Source of the DNA: Candidatus Methanogasteraceae archaeon UBA261
GTDB lineage: Archaea > Halobacteriota > Methanosarcinia > Methanosarcinales > Methanogasteraceae
Reading direction: 5' to 3'
Assembly (NCBI GenBank): GCA_002506015.1
Contig: DAWR01000094.1
Location: 1-13,259, forward strand
DNA length: 13,259 nt
Shown: piece after piece, positions 13,126-13,259 of the stretch
How the letters are laid out: the number at the start of each line of letters is the position of its first letter
Position numbering within the stretch: position 1 is the stretch's first letter
Notes under the pieces: model-generated
Database searches by the model: none
What the model was told of the DNA's origin: nothing
What the model saw: only the letters and a program-made list of their open reading frames with translations
Program-made: the position numbers and the translations under genes

Positions 13126-13259
13126 TCAGGTTACCTCGTATCCCGCCGATTTGAGCAGCATGACAAGCGTCTCTCTCGCGCACTTATACTTCGGCTCCGA
13201 CAGGTAGGCGCAGTCATCGAGACTCTTCCCCTGATTCAAGACCATCACCGCAAGTGCCA
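13126..13259 (-). CDS. 3' end of an unrecognised gene (start outside window)
   Basis: The minus strand is open from the window edge to TGA at 13126 and encodes 43 residues beginning ALAVMVLNQG and ending LLKSAGYEVT. Codon use and composition look like real coding sequence, with charged helix-like segments and two cysteines ten residues apart (DDCAYLSEPKYKCAR). The stop lies 20 bases before the thioredoxin-like start, so it is probably the upstream gene of the same operon. I cannot name the family from this fragment. Confidence 0.65.
   Translation of the reverse strand, partial: ALAVMVLNQGKSLDDCAYLSEPKYKCARETLVMLLKSAGYEVT

Overview
The window looks like chromosomal DNA from a euryarchaeon of the methanogen or anaerobic-methanotroph type (Methanomicrobia-like). 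Evidence: an Orc1/Cdc6 initiator, an RPA-like protein with three OB folds, an FmdE-family protein, a WtpC/ModC-type ATPase, a tRNA-Ser(UGA) gene, archaeal TATA boxes, and Shine-Dalgarno sites of the GGTG(A) type. The species cannot be named from the sequence alone.

Layout, left to right. (1) 1-378 (+) is the SPASM-domain end of a radical SAM enzyme cut by the window edge. (2) 496-1626 (-) is the RPA-like protein. It diverges from yjbQ and trkH (1755-3591, +), which are followed by tRNA-Ser (3624-3708, +). (3) From 3907 to 8696 every gene is on the minus strand: a Nudix-TrmO fusion, a 27-codon membrane ORF coupled to a large ribbon-helix-helix protein, an orphan WtpC-like ATPase, and orc1/cdc6. 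(4) 8697-9546 has no intact gene. It holds remnants of a conserved unknown gene, a methyltransferase gene with a frameshift, and the truncated start of an AbrB-like gene that keeps its promoter and operator-like palindrome. (5) 9547-13259 is a minus-strand run in transcription order: end of an unknown gene, thioredoxin-like lipoprotein, CcdA/DsbD-like membrane protein, CDF zinc exporter, FmdE-like protein, TSUP anion transporter.

The most striking non-coding feature is a dispersed palindromic repeat with core AACCACGAGATTACACAAGA. It occurs five times, in the spacers at about 406, 4810, 6189, 7434 and 8734. The copies flank the RHH, ABC and orc1 genes, and none was seen to the right of 8800. 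The best copy (4810-4909) has 14-bp terminal inverted repeats and can fold over about 100 bp.

How the genes may work together: in the right-hand cluster CcdA probably passes electrons across the membrane to the CxxC lipoprotein. The linked zinc exporter, FmdE-like zinc-ribbon protein and TSUP transporter suggest a role in thiol, metal or sulfur-anion handling; this part is inference. The left part is a mix of housekeeping genes (ssDNA binding, K+ uptake, tRNA, tRNA modification, replication initiation) separated by repeats.
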